From Prorocentrum cordatum (taxonomy: Eukaryota; Sar; Dinophyceae; Prorocentrales; Prorocentraceae): DNA of 64,000 bases. The position numbers and the translations under genes were made by a program. The stretch lies in contig CAUYUJ010004725.1 in the NCBI GenBank assembly GCA_963575745.1, positions 142,501 to 206,500 on the forward strand, read 5' to 3'. The notes beneath the pieces are model-generated. The model was not told where the DNA came from. It was given only the letters and a program-made list of their open reading frames with translations, and did not search any database. Shown here piece by piece: positions 1 to 11,253 of this stretch (position 1 is its first letter; each line of letters starts with the position of its first letter).

Positions 1-8
1 CGCGGCAC

Positions 9-937
9 TCAGGGCCCCCGCGCGTCCCCCGGCCGCCGGCGCCTGCGCGCCCGGCCAGGGGCGCCGTGGCGGGCCTTCAGGAGCTGCGCCGCCACGCCGC
101 GCATGAGGGCCGCGTCCAGCTGGGCGCGCCACCGCCGCTGGCGCCGGCCCGGAGCGCGGCCGCGGCGATAGGCCCGCCGGGCGGCGCCCGCGCGCAGTGC
201 TGGAGCAGCGCCTCCGCGCGGTCGCCCAGGCGCCCCCGTGTCTCGTGGGCTGCGGGCCAGACGTCGCGGCCCAGCGTTGCTGGGTGCCGCTCGGCCTTTT
301 CCCGCTCATCCGCCGCCGCCGCCGTGCTGCCCGCCGTGCGGGGCGCCGCGGGCTGGCATCGGCTGTTCACCAGGTGCCGGACGGCGACGTCCAGGAGCAA
401 GTCCTGCACCTCTGGAATGCCGCACGCCCAGACGTCGAGCCACGCCTCGTGGGCCGCCGCGGCGAGCTCCTGGACGTAGACCTCCTGCCTGACGTACGCC
501 CCCGCCTCCTCCAGGATGTCAGCGTAGGGGCCGCGGTCGCAGGAGACACCGCGGTCCCCGTGCGCGCCCAAGATCTCTCCGCAGGGCTTCTCCGCGGCGG
601 TGCGCTCGTTCTGGCCGCGGGTTTCTGGGGGCAGCCGCGCCGGCAAGCCGAATCGCCACCTGACCGCCTCGACCCACTCGCGGTCGGCAAAGGCAACGCC
701 CGGCACGTTCAGCTCGGAAACGACAGCGGCACTGGCCGTCGGCCCGCCCGCGCTGAGCAAACGCGTGCGGTCGCGCGCGGAAGCGCCGTCCAGCATGCCG
801 TGAAAGGCGGTCGCCGCGGAGTGGTACAGGCAAGTGCTGAGGAGGTGGCGTTCCGGCGCTGCTGGTCGGAGCGGGTCGCTGGCAGCGTCCGCCGGCCAGC
901 TGCCGCGCCCCGTGAGCGCGACGACGCCACGCGCCAC
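9..937 (-). pseudogene. C-terminal relic of a retroelement polyprotein (restriction-like endonuclease region)
   Basis: Read on the minus strand, the frame runs from about 937 downward. It shows the order typical of the C-terminal part of reverse-transcriptase polyproteins with a restriction-like endonuclease: a DRTRLLSAGGP segment, a CGEILGAHGDRGVSC Cys/His cluster near 545-585, an LDVWACGIPEVQDLLLDVAV stretch with two spaced Asp, then ETRGRLGDRAEALL. The frame slips by one base near 140-160. In the shifted frame the tail RRWRAQLDAALMRGVAAQLL continues to a stop at 9-11, so the copy is frameshifted. No reverse transcriptase core is present in the window. The family assignment rests on motif order remembered from such elements, not on a search. 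It could also be a fragment whose body lies elsewhere on the scaffold. Confidence 0.55.
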
Positions 938-989
938 GCGCCGTGAGTGCTGCCCCCCCCCACCTTCCCTCGCCCTCTTCCTCGCGCCC

Positions 990-3508
990 CCGCCCCCCGG
1001 CCTGGAAAGGGCGCGGTCCAGGGCCGGCAGGGGCCCGCAGGCCAGGATCAGCAGAGGCCCAGAAAGCTGAGATCATCCTCCTCATCCTCTCCCTCCTCTT
1101 CCTTTGAGCGCCCTGCCGATCTGGAAGCGCGTCGAAATCAACGGCCGATTCTGGCGCGAAACGAATCCCGCAACGTCCTCCAGAATGCTCAACCGAGGTT
1201 TCAGAACGCACGTCGTTTTCATTGCAGCGGAGAACAAACTTCACCCGGGGTCCCGGAAACCACAAGAACGACCGACTGTTATACATGATTCCACAGGGAA
1301 CCCTGATATTTACCAGTCCAGAACCAGGGCGCTCGGCCTGGCGGTCACCTCCCCGCCCAAATCCGAAATCAAGACGCTGGGCGTCGAATGCGGCGTGACG
1401 CAACCCTGGGCCCGCAGCGAATTTGTCGACGTACCCCGTGTTGAATTTCCCCAGCGCCAGGACCCACTGGAACTGGGTCGCGTTGGTGACGAAAGCGACG
1501 GAGCTCGCCTCCCTCACCCGCCGCTTCCAAACATCCCTGGGAAGGCGCCTCTCGCCGGCAACCAGCGCCCAGAAGATGGGTCGGGGGTTCGAGGTCGGGG
1601 CCCCGGGGGATGGGGCCCCGGGGAATGGGGCTCCTAAGGGCGACGGGCCAAGCACAGCGCAAATTCAACATTGGACACGTGCCTATCCTTAAGGCCTCAT
1701 GGGCCCCATCGTTGAACAGCCGAACGGTTTTGGACGCCCGAAATGGGAACGGAAAGAATGGGCACAATGCCCAACAACAAGTGTTGTCCCAAACCAACAG
1801 CGGCCGCTGTTGGGCAGGCGGCCTTCTGTCCCAAACGACCACAGGCCGCGGCGGCGCGGCCAGCGAGTCCTGTTCAGAATAAACAATCGGGGAGACGTAA
1901 GACCCGGGTACGGGGGACTCGGAAATCCCCGACGAGGTCGTCAAAAAAATGACGAGGCCGAGCCTGCATTTTGACGAGGCCTCCCGCTGCAGACATCCCA
2001 CGAAACTCCTGCTCGTCAAAATCCGAGGCGCGGTCGTCAAAAAAAAAAATGGCGAACCCGAGTCCTGGCAAACCCGGGCCTTACGCTCCCCCGGAACAAG
2101 AACTGCTGTTGGGCATCGCACCCATTCTTTCCGTGCCCATCTCGGGCGCCCAGAAGCGGGGGCACGGGAGTTCGCGCGGCCCCGGGGCCACGCGCCGCGC
2201 CGAAGCAGCGGCGCACGGCCCCCGGGGGCCCTCCCCCGGCGCGGCCGCTCGACCGCCCGCGCCCCGACCGCGCTGCGCCCGTCCCCCGGGTGGGCGCAGC
2301 AACCGCGCGCGTGTCCTTCCGCCCCCGCAGGGGCCATCCGCACCGACCTCTGCTGGACGACGCCCTGGCGCCCCGACGCTCCTTCGCCGTCTCATCGTTG
2401 GGCGGGTTGCCCACCAGCCCCCGGTACTTCTCCCGCGCCGCAGGGGCGGCCTCGTCGGAGAGAGAGGGCACGCCGCCCACCGGCAGGCCGAACGGCTTGC
2501 CTCCGTTCGCTGCGCCGAACGTGTTGGAAAGGGTCGCGATGGCGCAACGCTTTTTTAGCTGGAGCAACCCAGCCTCGCTCAGCGAAAACATCCGATAGCC
2601 CTCTTCGGAATGGGCCCTGGCACTGCGCATCCCCCCCCAGATTGCAACCTGATGGGCAAAAAAGGAGGGGCGAAAGGAGGGAGGAAGGACGAGGAGTGAG
2701 CGAGGAGGGGGCAGGGAGAAGCGAGGAGCGGGAGGAAAAGAGGCAGGATGAGAAGGGGGGATGAAGGATGTAGGTAGGTGGAAGGACGGAAGCTAAGGGA
2801 AGCCGGAGGAAGGGGACAGGAGGGCGGCTTGGCCGCATGGTGGCGAGAAGGAAGGCGAGGAGTAGGATGAGGCTGAGGCAGACAGAGGGATGAGTGGGTA
2901 CATGTGGGCATCGTTAAATCGGGAAGGTGGGTGGGATACGACTTGGGGCGGTAACTCGGGCAGGGGCAGTGTATAGGGGCACGGGCGGAGCAGCAAGAGG
3001 CCAGCTTCGCCGAGCGCCGACGAGGAGCACTGGTCATCGGGCTACCCTTTGTAAATCCTCCTCCTCCTCCGACTCCTCCTCCTCGTCATCATCATACGCA
3101 ACAATCGTCGTCATCATCGCCGTCGTCATCACCATCAACAGCATCATCATCATCACCATCGTCATCAGCACATCAAGATCATCGTCAATATCACCAGACA
3201 TGGTGCAAGACCCCCTTGCACCATGTCCGATGCCCTTTTCTGGTCAGGCTTGATCCGCACTACGGCAAGGCGGTCTTGCGAGAGACAGACAGACAGACAG
3301 ACAAACAGGCAGACGGACGGACGGACAGACAGACAGACGGACAGACAGAAAGAGAGAGAGAAACACAAACAAAAGCTCTAACAAGAGCCACAACAGAGCT
3401 CGAGCTTTAAATGGCTCCAAGGTGACACCAACATGGTTCGGTACCCTTTTTACTCTGCGGGCCGACTGCAAAAGGGCACCACCCCACCTGTGCCCTTTCC
3501 TGGTCGGC
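990..3508. repeat. Inverted segmental duplication, left arm
   Basis: Read as reverse complement, this stretch matches 12590-16640 block by block: 1020-1690 with 15937-16640, 1690-1727 and 2157-2640 with 13690-14165, 2640-3050 with 13216-13690, and 3050-3508 with 12621-13215. Similarity judged by eye is high (often near 90 percent in 1500-1690). A segment at about 1110-1560 stays open on both strands for about 140 codons in both arms, for example the shared peptide DFGFGRGGDRQA on the minus strand here. I do not recognise that peptide, and it may be noncoding. Confidence 0.8.
1728..2156. mobile_element. 429-bp non-autonomous DNA transposon with about 60-bp inverted ends
   Basis: The ends are inverted copies of each other. 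The left end starts TTTTGGACGCCCGAAATGGG and the right end, reverse-complemented, starts CTTCTGGGCGCCCGAGATGG. The match continues through GGAAAGAATGGG and ATGCCCAACA. CGG flanks it on both sides (1725-1727 and 2157-2159). The other arm of the inverted duplication has only one CGG and no insert (around 14130-14132), so it is the empty site. No transposase frame is visible. The superfamily is not assigned; a 3-bp target duplication fits several. Confidence 0.7.
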
Positions 3509-3990
3509 TCGCGGAGTAAAAGGGCTCTGGTGGGGCGGTGCCCTTTTGCAGTCGGCCCACAGAGTGAAAAGGGCACCGAACCATGTTGGTGCCACCTAGG
3601 AGCCATCTAACGCTCGAGCTCTTTTGTGGCTCTCGTGAAAGCTCGTTGGTGCATCCTTTTTTTTTTTTCTCTCTCTCTCTCTCTCTCTGTCTGTCTGTCT
3701 CTCTTTCTCTCTCTCTCTCTCTGTCTCTCGCGAGACCGCCTTGCCGTAGTGCGGATCAAGCCTGACCAGAAAAGGGCATCGGACATGGTGCAAGGGGGTC
3801 TTGCACCATGTCTGGTGATATTGACGATGATCTTGATGTGCTAATGACGATGGTGATGATGATGATGCTGTTGATGGTGATGACGACGACGGCGATGATG
3901 ACGACGATTGTTGCGTATGATGATGACGAGGAGGAGGAATCGGAGGAGGAGGAGGAGGAGGATTTACAAAGGGTAGCCCGATGACCAGTG
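3028..3990. repeat. 963-bp near-perfect palindrome
   Basis: Left arm 3028-3508 and right arm 3510-3990 are reverse complements of each other apart from differing lengths of their GACA/CT tracts (3283-3362 and 3657-3735). Each arm holds, from the centre outward, a foldback core (3401-3620 overall), a simple tract, a CTTGATCCGCACTAC block, a CATGGTGCAAG hairpin, and a CTC/ATC tract ending at CCGATGACCAGTG. Half-copies occur at 3991-4160 and 12590-13215. Confidence 0.85.
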
Positions 3991-4170
3991 ATGTTGATGA
4001 TGATGTTGATGCTAGGAGCCCTTTTTACTCCGCGAGCCGACCAGGAAAGGGCACCGGTGGGGCGGTGCCCTCTTGCAGTCGGCCCGCAGAGGTGGCAAGA
4101 GCACCGAACCATGCTGGTGCTGCCTAGGAGCCATCTAAAGTTGGGACTATTTTGGGGCTCTCGTGAAGGC
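3991..4170. repeat. Partial copy of the palindrome foldback core
   Basis: Carries the same AGGAGCCATCT, CCGAACCATG and GTCGGCCCGCAGA blocks as the core at 3401-3620 and 12621-12837, but only one side is complete. Confidence 0.65.
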
Positions 4171-4179
4171 TCTTCGGGG

Positions 4180-4379
4180 CATCTCTCTCTCTCTCTATGT
4201 CTCTTGTTCTCTCCCTCTCTCTCTCTGCCTCTCTGTCTGTCTGTCTGCCTGTCTGTCTGTCTGTCTGTCTGCCTGCCTGCCTGCCTGCCTGCCTGTCTGT
4301 CTGTCTGTCTGTCTGCCTGCCTGTCTGACTGTCTGTCTGTCTGCCTGCCTGCCTGCCTGTCTGTCTGTCTGTCTGCCTC

Positions 4380-4419
<40 letters not shown>

Positions 4420-4425
4420 CCTGCC

Positions 4426-4484
<59 letters not shown>

Positions 4485-4525
4485 GTCTCTGTCTCTCTCT
4501 CTCTCTCTGTCTCTCCCTTTCTCGC
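4180..4525. repeat. CTGT/CTGC/CT microsatellite
   Basis: About 345 bases of CTGT and CTGC tetranucleotides framed by CT dinucleotides. Long open frames here are artefacts of the repeat. Confidence 0.95.
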
Positions 4526-4534
4526 AAAACCCCC

Positions 4535-5250
4535 GTGCTGTAGTGCGGGTCAGGCCTGACCCGAACTACAGGCCCCCCCCTGGCAGCCCGGGCCCTCCGA
4601 AATCAACTCGCAAAAACCCCTTGCTGTAATGCGGGCCAGGCCTGACCCGCATTACAACCCCCACCTTTGGCACCCTAGGCCCTCCGAAGACCCCGTGCTG
4701 TAGTACGGGTCAGGCCCGACCCGCATTACAGCCCCCCCCTTGGCAGCCCGGACCGTCCGAAACCAACTCGCAAAAACCCCTTGCTGAAGTGCGGGTCGGG
4801 CACGACCCGCACTACAATCCTGTAGTAAAGGTCGGGCCCGTCCCCTACTACAGGGGGGGATCTGCAAGGGGGGGGACAGTAGTATACAAGCCCTGTCAAA
4901 GAGATCCCCCCTTCAAGAGGAGGCTTGCTCACCGCAAGACCCCTTCGCTGTAGTGCGGGTCTGGCCTGACCCACGCTACAGCGCCCCCCCCCCTTGGAAA
5001 CCCAGGCCCTGCGAAACCAACTCGCAACACCCCCTTGCTGCACTGCGGGTCTGGCTCGACCCGCAATACACCCCCCCCCCCTTGGCAGCCCGAGCCGTCC
5101 GAAACCAACGCGCAAGACCCCAGTGCTGTAGTGCGGGTCAGGCCGGACCTGCGCTGCAGCCCCCCCCCCCGAATGGCAGCCCGAGCGTTCCGAAACCAAC
5201 TCGCAAGACCCCTTGATGTAAAGCGGGTCAGGCCTGACCCGCACTAGAGT
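4535..5250. repeat. Array of about eight units each built on a perfect short palindrome
   Basis: Units spaced about 75-165 bp (most 85-90) start near 4540, 4620, 4695, 4781, 4946, 5034, 5123 and 5213. Each centres on GCGGGTCAGGCCTGACCCGC or a close variant, with arms extended by TGTAGT and ACTACA, followed by a C-run and a spacer like CCGAAACCAACTCGC. The same palindrome half occurs inside the foldback copies near 3740 and 12985, linking the families. Confidence 0.85.
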
Positions 5251-5269
5251 AAGGGGGCATTGCGAGAAA

Positions 5270-5495
5270 AGGGGGAAAGAGAAAGAAAAAGAGAGAGAGA
5301 GTTAGAGCAAGAGAACGAAAAAGAGAAAGAGAGAAACTGATCAACAGACAGACATACAAACAGACAAACACACAGAGAGACAGACAAACAGACATATAGA
5401 CACACAGACAGACAGACAGAGATACAGACAGACGGACACGCAGACATAAGGAGACAGAGAGAGAGAGAGAGACTGACTGACTGACAGACATGCGG
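5270..5495. repeat. GA/GACA-rich simple repeat
   Basis: Degenerate GAGA and GACA tracts, the reverse-strand counterpart of the CT/CTGT tract at 4180-4525. Nothing else seen. Confidence 0.9.
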
Positions 5496-6300
5496 ATATA
5501 TATGGAGAAAAATACTCCCTGCGTGGAGTTCCCCACCCGCGCATCCCATGTTATGCGTCATGCCATAGCGAAAGTATGTTCATGAGCGCTTGACTATGAT
5601 AGCGCGTCCACATGGGCGACAGGGCCGACGAAGATGAGCGAACCCGAATGCGAGTGAGCGAATATGGGTTCCAGTGAGTTTTGACTACGATTGAATATGA
5701 GCATCCCGTTCATCCCCCCCCTCAGCTGCCAGGCCGCGCCCTCCTCAGCCTGTTGTAATGTGCGAAGGTTTTAGGTTAATTGGCAGTGGGATATGTAATA
5801 CGAGCGCTTAGCCACGCGAGGCCATCTGTGCATATCATGTTGTAGGATAGTGCCACGCCAAGCACTTGTCCATGATAGATGTTTGCTCCACGAACGCGCC
5901 CATGTGAGCGGCGAGCGCACGCGCGCGCAGCGCGGCTGCACATCCACCGCGCGAACGCATTCATTAACATGCGTATGCCCGCGCATCTTTGTCAAGGCGA
6001 AGAATTCCTTCGGCGCCGCGTCCGAAGCGCCAGGGGGGCACGAATGACAAGTGCTTGAAACGGCACCTCGCGACCTGCACCTCAGCTCTAACCGCCCGCG
6101 CTGCGCGTCGGGCCTAGCGGGCAACGCAAACAGAAGTCGCAGGCACATGACGTACAAAAGGCAACTGCTACAAATGGCACCCTCGCGGTTTGCGCTTCGG
6201 TTTTGGCCGTCCGCACGTGGCATCGGGCCTAGCTGGCAACGCAAGAAAAACCTTCTGCACTTGGCATCGGGGCGAAGGGCCAGGGGCACGACGCGAATCA
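5496..6300. other. Non-repetitive spacer with a 115-bp tandem pair
   Basis: Two copies of a unit containing TCGGGCCTAG and GGCAACGCAA lie near 6108 and 6223, 115 bp apart. The minus strand is open for over 200 codons across 5771-6445, but the composition is biased and I see no domain. Base composition is more balanced than in the flanks. Confidence 0.4.
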
Positions 6301-6450
6301 CTACGTCTGTGACCTCATATCTGCCAGCTGCGCCATGTCGGACTCTTGGTCGGCCCCCACCGCGATGTCCCGCGCCCAGAGCCCCGTTGACGCCGTCGCC
6401 TTCGTTCGCAGCCGCGCTGGAATAAGAACCGTGCCCTTCCAGCACCTGAT

Positions 6451-6720
6451 ATGGTTATCGATCGTTTCGTAAATGGCGCCGTCATCCAGCAACTGAGAGA
6501 CTGCCGCATCTGTCTCCGTGGGCGACAGGCCCAACTCCGTTGCTGCGAAGGTGCCCAGATCTGCGCAACTTGCTCCGACAGTCGAAGCTCCGCCCACGGA
6601 AGCCAGCCGTGCCAAAAGGTTGTCGAACGCCCGAGCAAAACGCGCGGCTGCGCTGACAGCGGCAACGCTTGCCCCCGAGGGCGTCGCATTGGTCGAGCCT
6701 TGATTTGCACTCCCTGGCGC
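6451..6720 (-). CDS. Exon-like segment resembling the RPA32 C-terminal winged helix
   Basis: The minus-strand frame contains FARAFDNLLARLASVGGAS, then DLGTFAATELGLSPTETDAA and VSQLLDDGAIYETIDNH. The last two follow the pattern of the winged-helix domain ending replication protein A 32-kDa subunits (a helix, then L-S-x-T-x-x-x-A-V-x-x-L-x-x-x-G-x-I-Y-x-T-I-D). In RPA32 that domain binds repair and checkpoint partners. The segment ends at a plausible donor, ATCAG followed by GTGCTG (about 6450). A plausible acceptor, GCGCAG before ATCTGG, lies near 6563; the frame is also open upstream of it. No OB-fold part is visible nearby. It may be one exon of a dispersed gene, a fragment, or another winged-helix protein. 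Confidence 0.4.
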
Positions 6721-6734
6721 CGTTCCCAGGGACC

Positions 6735-6900
6735 AGCACGCCTCGACTCCTTCCTCCGTGCGTCCCAGAGGGTACGCGCCGGAGCACGACCCAAGGGACC
6801 ACCACGCCTCGACTCCTTCCTCCGTGCGTCCCAGTGCGTCCCAGAGGGTACGTGCCGGACCACGACCCAAGGGAACAGCACGCCTCATCTCCTTCCTCGC
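6735..6900. repeat. Tandem repeat, three units of 66-75 bp
   Basis: CCTCGACTCCTTCCTCCGTG recurs at 6741 and 6807 and, with changes, at 6882. The third spacing is longer because GTGCGTCC is locally duplicated. Confidence 0.7.
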
Positions 6901-6904
6901 AGCA

Positions 6905-8055
6905 TGAAAACGAGCAAACCGCCTGAGACATCCCCGCAAAATGGCCGCGAACGGGCCCGTGTCCTATCCCGTGGCGGCTCCCCTTGGGGATTATGAAACC
7001 AGCGCCCCGCCTGATAGATCCTCAAAATCTGCCCCGAAAGCCAAGGAAATAGGGCATGAAAACGAGCAAACCGCCAGAGACATCCCCGCAAAATGGCCGC
7101 AAACAGGCCCGTGTCTTACCCCTTGGCGGTTCCCTTTGGGGATGCTGAAACCAGCACCCCGCCTGAGACATCCTCAAAATCTGCTCTGCAAGCCAAGGGT
7201 GTTGGGCATGGAAACGAACAAACCGCTTCAGACATCTCCACAAACTGGCCGCGAACGAGCCCGTGAAAACAGCCCTGGCGGCTCCCCTTGGGGGTGCTGA
7301 AACCAGCGCCCCGCCTGAGACATCCTCACAATCTGCTCTGAAAGCCAAGGATGTTGGGCATGACAACGAACAAACCGCTTGTGACATCCCAACAAACTGG
7401 CCGCGAACGGGCCCGTGAAACCAGCCCTGGCGGCTCCCATTAGGGGTGCTGGAACCACCGCCCCGCCTGAGACATCCTCAAAATCAGTTCTGAAATCCAA
7501 GGATGTTGGGCATGAAAACGGACAAACCGCCTGAGACATCTCCACGAACTGGCCGCGAACGGGCCCGTGAAAACAGCCCTGGCGACTCCCTTCAGGGGTG
7601 CTGAAACCAGCGCCCCACCTGAGACATCCTCACAATCTGCTCTGACAGCAAAGGACGTTGGGCATGACAACGGACAAACCGCCTGAGACATCCCCACAGA
7701 CTGTCCGCGAACGGACCCGTGAAAATAACCCTGGCGGCTCCCCGTCAGGGGAGCTGAAACCAGCGCCCCGTCTGAAACATCCTCACAATCTGTTATGACA
7801 GCAAAGGATGTTGGGCATGAAAACGAACAAACCGCCTGAGACATCCCCACAAACTGGCCGCGAACGGGCCCGTGAAAATAGCCCTGGCGGCTCCCCGTCA
7901 GGGGTGCTGAAACCAGCGCCCCGTTTGAAACATCCTCACAATTGGTTGCGAAAGCAAAGGAGGTTGGGCATGAAAACGGACAAACCGCCTGAGACATCCC
8001 CACAAACTGGCCGCGAACGGACCCGTGAAAACACCCCTGGCGGCTCCCCTTGCGA
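6905..8055. repeat. 152-bp satellite, block 1
   Basis: About 7.5 head-to-tail units start near 6905, 7058, 7209, 7363, 7516, 7667, 7819 and 7971. Each unit holds two CTGAGACATCC motifs (a 76-bp half-unit structure), then GGCCGCGAACGGGCCCGTG and GGCGGCTCCCC. Units stay open in several frames, but nothing suggests coding use. Confidence 0.9.
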
Positions 8056-9044
8056 GTCTGCGTATGACTAGGTATGAGTACGAGTAGGTCTCGGTCCGCG
8101 CGTTGAGCAAATCAGACTCTGAGAATGAGTATGTGTAGGTATGAGTATGAATAAGTATGTGTATGAGCAGGTATGGCAACGAGTCTGGGTATGAGTAAAT
8201 CTGGGTACGAAGGAGTTCCAGCATGAGTAAGTCTGAGTATGCGTAGGCCTGCGTGTTGTGTGTTGAGTAAGTCTGTGTATGAGTAGGTGTGTTCTCTCCG
8301 GAGTCGGCGGCGTCCGAGTAATTACTCGACGCGGGGCTCCCCATATGTGCATCTCATTATCTTGGTACGTCTTCCTGTTGATATCTGTCAACGAGCGCCT
8401 GTGTGCGAGGGCGAACCGCTCGCTCGAGACATTCCCACAGTCTGCAAGCATGAGTGCGACCAATAGCAAATCTGAGAGCGACTGATTCTGAGTGTGAGTT
8501 AGTCTGGGTGCGATTGAGCCTGGGTTTGAGTGGGTATGCGTGTGAGTAAATATGAGCGCGAGTGCGTATGTGTGCGAGTGGGTCTGAGTATGGACGACTC
8601 CGTCTGTGATTGAGCGGATCGTAGCATGATGAGTCTGAACATGAGTGAGTCAGAGCTTGAGTGGGTCCGAGTGTGAGAAAAGTGTGTGTGTGTGTGTGTG
8701 TTAATGAATCTGAGTGCGAATGAGCCGAGTGTGATTGGGTATGGACGTGAGGCAGTCTGAGTGTGAGCCGGTCTGCGTTTGAGTGGACCGAAGGATGATG
8801 AGTCAGAGCAGGAGAGAGTCTGAGTATGAGTGGTTCTGAGCGTGAGTCTGACTGTGAGTAAATTTAAATATGGGTATGAGCGAATCTAAGTGCGAGTGAG
8901 CCTGCGTGTGACTGAGTCTGAGTATGAGTGAGTATGAATGCAGAAGAGCGGAGGAGAGCGGAGAGCGAAGGAGAGTGAGGCGGAAGCGTTTGAAGCCTTG
9001 AAACATCGAACCTCGATCGTCTGGCCTTGGCTGCTCGAGTGGCC

Positions 9045-9312
9045 CACGTCCTCCTCCTCCTCCTACTCCTCCTCCTCCTCCTCCTCCTCCTCCTCCTCCT
9101 CCTCCTCCTCATCATCATCCTCATCCCCTTCCTGCTTCTGTTCCTACCGTGTTCATGCTGTCCTCCTTTTCCTCCTCCCTCCTCGTCCTCTTCTCCTCCT
9201 CCTCGTTTCCTCCTTCTCTTCCTCCTCCTCCTCCTCCTCTTCCTCCTCCTCCTCCTCCTTTTCCTCCTCCTCCTCCTCCTCCTCCTCTTGTTCCTCCTCC
9301 TCCTCCTGCTCC
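9045..9312. repeat. CTC microsatellite inside higher-order copy 1
   Basis: Interrupted CTC tract. Its centre includes CTGCTTCTGTTCCTACCGTG, which is shared with the second copy. Confidence 0.9.
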
Positions 9313-9313
9313 T

Positions 9314-10062
9314 TGGGAATGCTGAAACCAACACATCGCCTGAGACATCCTCCCAAAACTGCTCCGACAACGACAGATGCCCAGCATCATAACGGCCAAA
9401 CCGCTTGAGACATCCCCGCAAACTGGGCGCGAACGTCTTCCAAATCTGCTCCGAAAGCGAAACATGCTGGAAGAGAAAATGGCCAAACCGCCTGAGACAT
9501 CCCCACAACATCCCGCGAATGGGGCCGAATGAAATACCCACCCGCCGCTCCCCTTAGAGTGCCGAAACCAGCGAATCGCCTGAGACATCCTCCAAATCTG
9601 CTCCGGAAGCGAAACATGTTGGAAGAGAAAATGGCCAAAACGCCTGAAACATCCCCACAAAATCCCGCGAAAGGGGCCGAGTGCAATACCCCCCCGCCGC
9701 TCCCCTTACAGTGCTGAAGCCAGCGAATCGCCTGAGACATCCTCCAAATCTGTTCCGGAAGCGAAACATGTTGGAAGAGAAAATGGAAAATGGCCAAACC
9801 GCCTGAGACATCCCCACAAAATCCCGCGAAAGGGGCCGAGTGCAATACCCCCCCGCCGCTCCCCTTAGGAGTGCTGAAACCAGCGAATCGCCTGCGACAT
9901 CCTCCAAATCTGCTCCGGAAGCGAAACATGTTGGAAGAGAAACCGGCCAAACCGCCAGAGACATCCCCACAAAATCCGGCGAACAGGGCCGAATGCAATA
10001 CCCCCCGCCGCTCCCCGTAGGAGTGCTGAAGCCACAGAATCGCCTGAGACATCCTCAACATC
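9314..10062. repeat. 152-bp satellite, block 2 (diverged)
   Basis: About five units with GCCTGAGACATCC and GGAAGAGAAA. They start near 9476, 9628, 9786 and 9940. One unit is lengthened by a small GAAAATGG duplication. Confidence 0.85.
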
Positions 10063-11107
10063 AGTGTGGGTGAGTCATCCGATGAGTGGACCTGAGTGAG
10101 TGTAGTGAACGTATGAGTACAAGTACGAGTGAGTCTGAGTGATGAGTGAGTCTGAGTGATGAGTCAATCTGAATGATGAGTGAGTCTGAGTGATGACTGA
10201 TGAGTCTGAGTCATGACTGGGTCCGAATGATGAGTGAGTCTGAGTGATGAGCGAGTCTGAGTGGTGAGCGGGTCTGAGTGGCGAGTGAGTCTGAGTGATG
10301 AGTCAGTGGGTCTGAGTGGAAGGGAGTGCTGTGTTCTCTCTCATTTTCTCCTCCGGCGCGGCCCGCCAATAATTACTCGACGCGGGGCTCACCATATGTG
10401 CATATCATTCACTTGGTACGTCTTTCTATTGATATCTGTCAATGAGCGCCTTTGTGCGAGGGCGAACCGCTCGCTCGAGATATTCCCGCAGTCTGCAAGC
10501 ATGAGTGCGACCAATCGCAAATCTGAGAGCGACTGATTCTGAGTGTGAGTTAATCTGGGTGCGATTGAGCCTGGGTTTGAGTGGGCATGCGTGTGAGTAA
10601 ATACGAGCGCGAGTGCGTATGTGTGCGAGTGGGTCTGAGTATGGACGAATCTGAGTGTGAACCAGTCTGTGATTGAGCGGATCGTAACATGATGAGTATG
10701 AGAATGAGTGAATCTGGGCTCGAGTGGGTCTGAGTGTGAGGAAAAGTGTGTGCTAATGAATATGAGTGCGAGTGAGCCGGATGTGATTGGTTATGGATGC
10801 GAGGCAGTCTGAGTGTGAGTCGGTCTGCGCTTGAGCGGGCCGAAGGATGATGAGTCTGAGCACGAGCCAGTCTGAATATGAGTGTTTCTGAGCGTGAGTC
10901 TGAGTGTGTGAGTTTACGTATGGATATGAGCGAGTCTAAGTGCGAGTGAGCCTGCGTGTGACTGAGTCTGAGTATGAGTGAGTATGAATGCAGAAGAGTG
11001 AAGGAGAGCGGAGAGCGAAGGAGAGTGAGGCGGAAGCGTTTGAGTAAAACCTAAAGCCTTGGAACATCGAACCTCGATCGCCTGGCCCTGGCTATTCGGG
11101 TTGCCCA

Positions 11108-11173
11108 CGTCCTCCTCCTCCTCCTCCCCCTCCTCCTCCTCCTCCTCCTCCTCCTCCTCCTCCTCCTCCTCAC

Positions 11174-11253
<80 letters not shown>

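Noticed and set aside
6905-8055. Regular 152-bp spacing considered as a CRISPR-like array
   Set aside because: Units are contiguous satellite copies with no unique spacers, in eukaryotic DNA.
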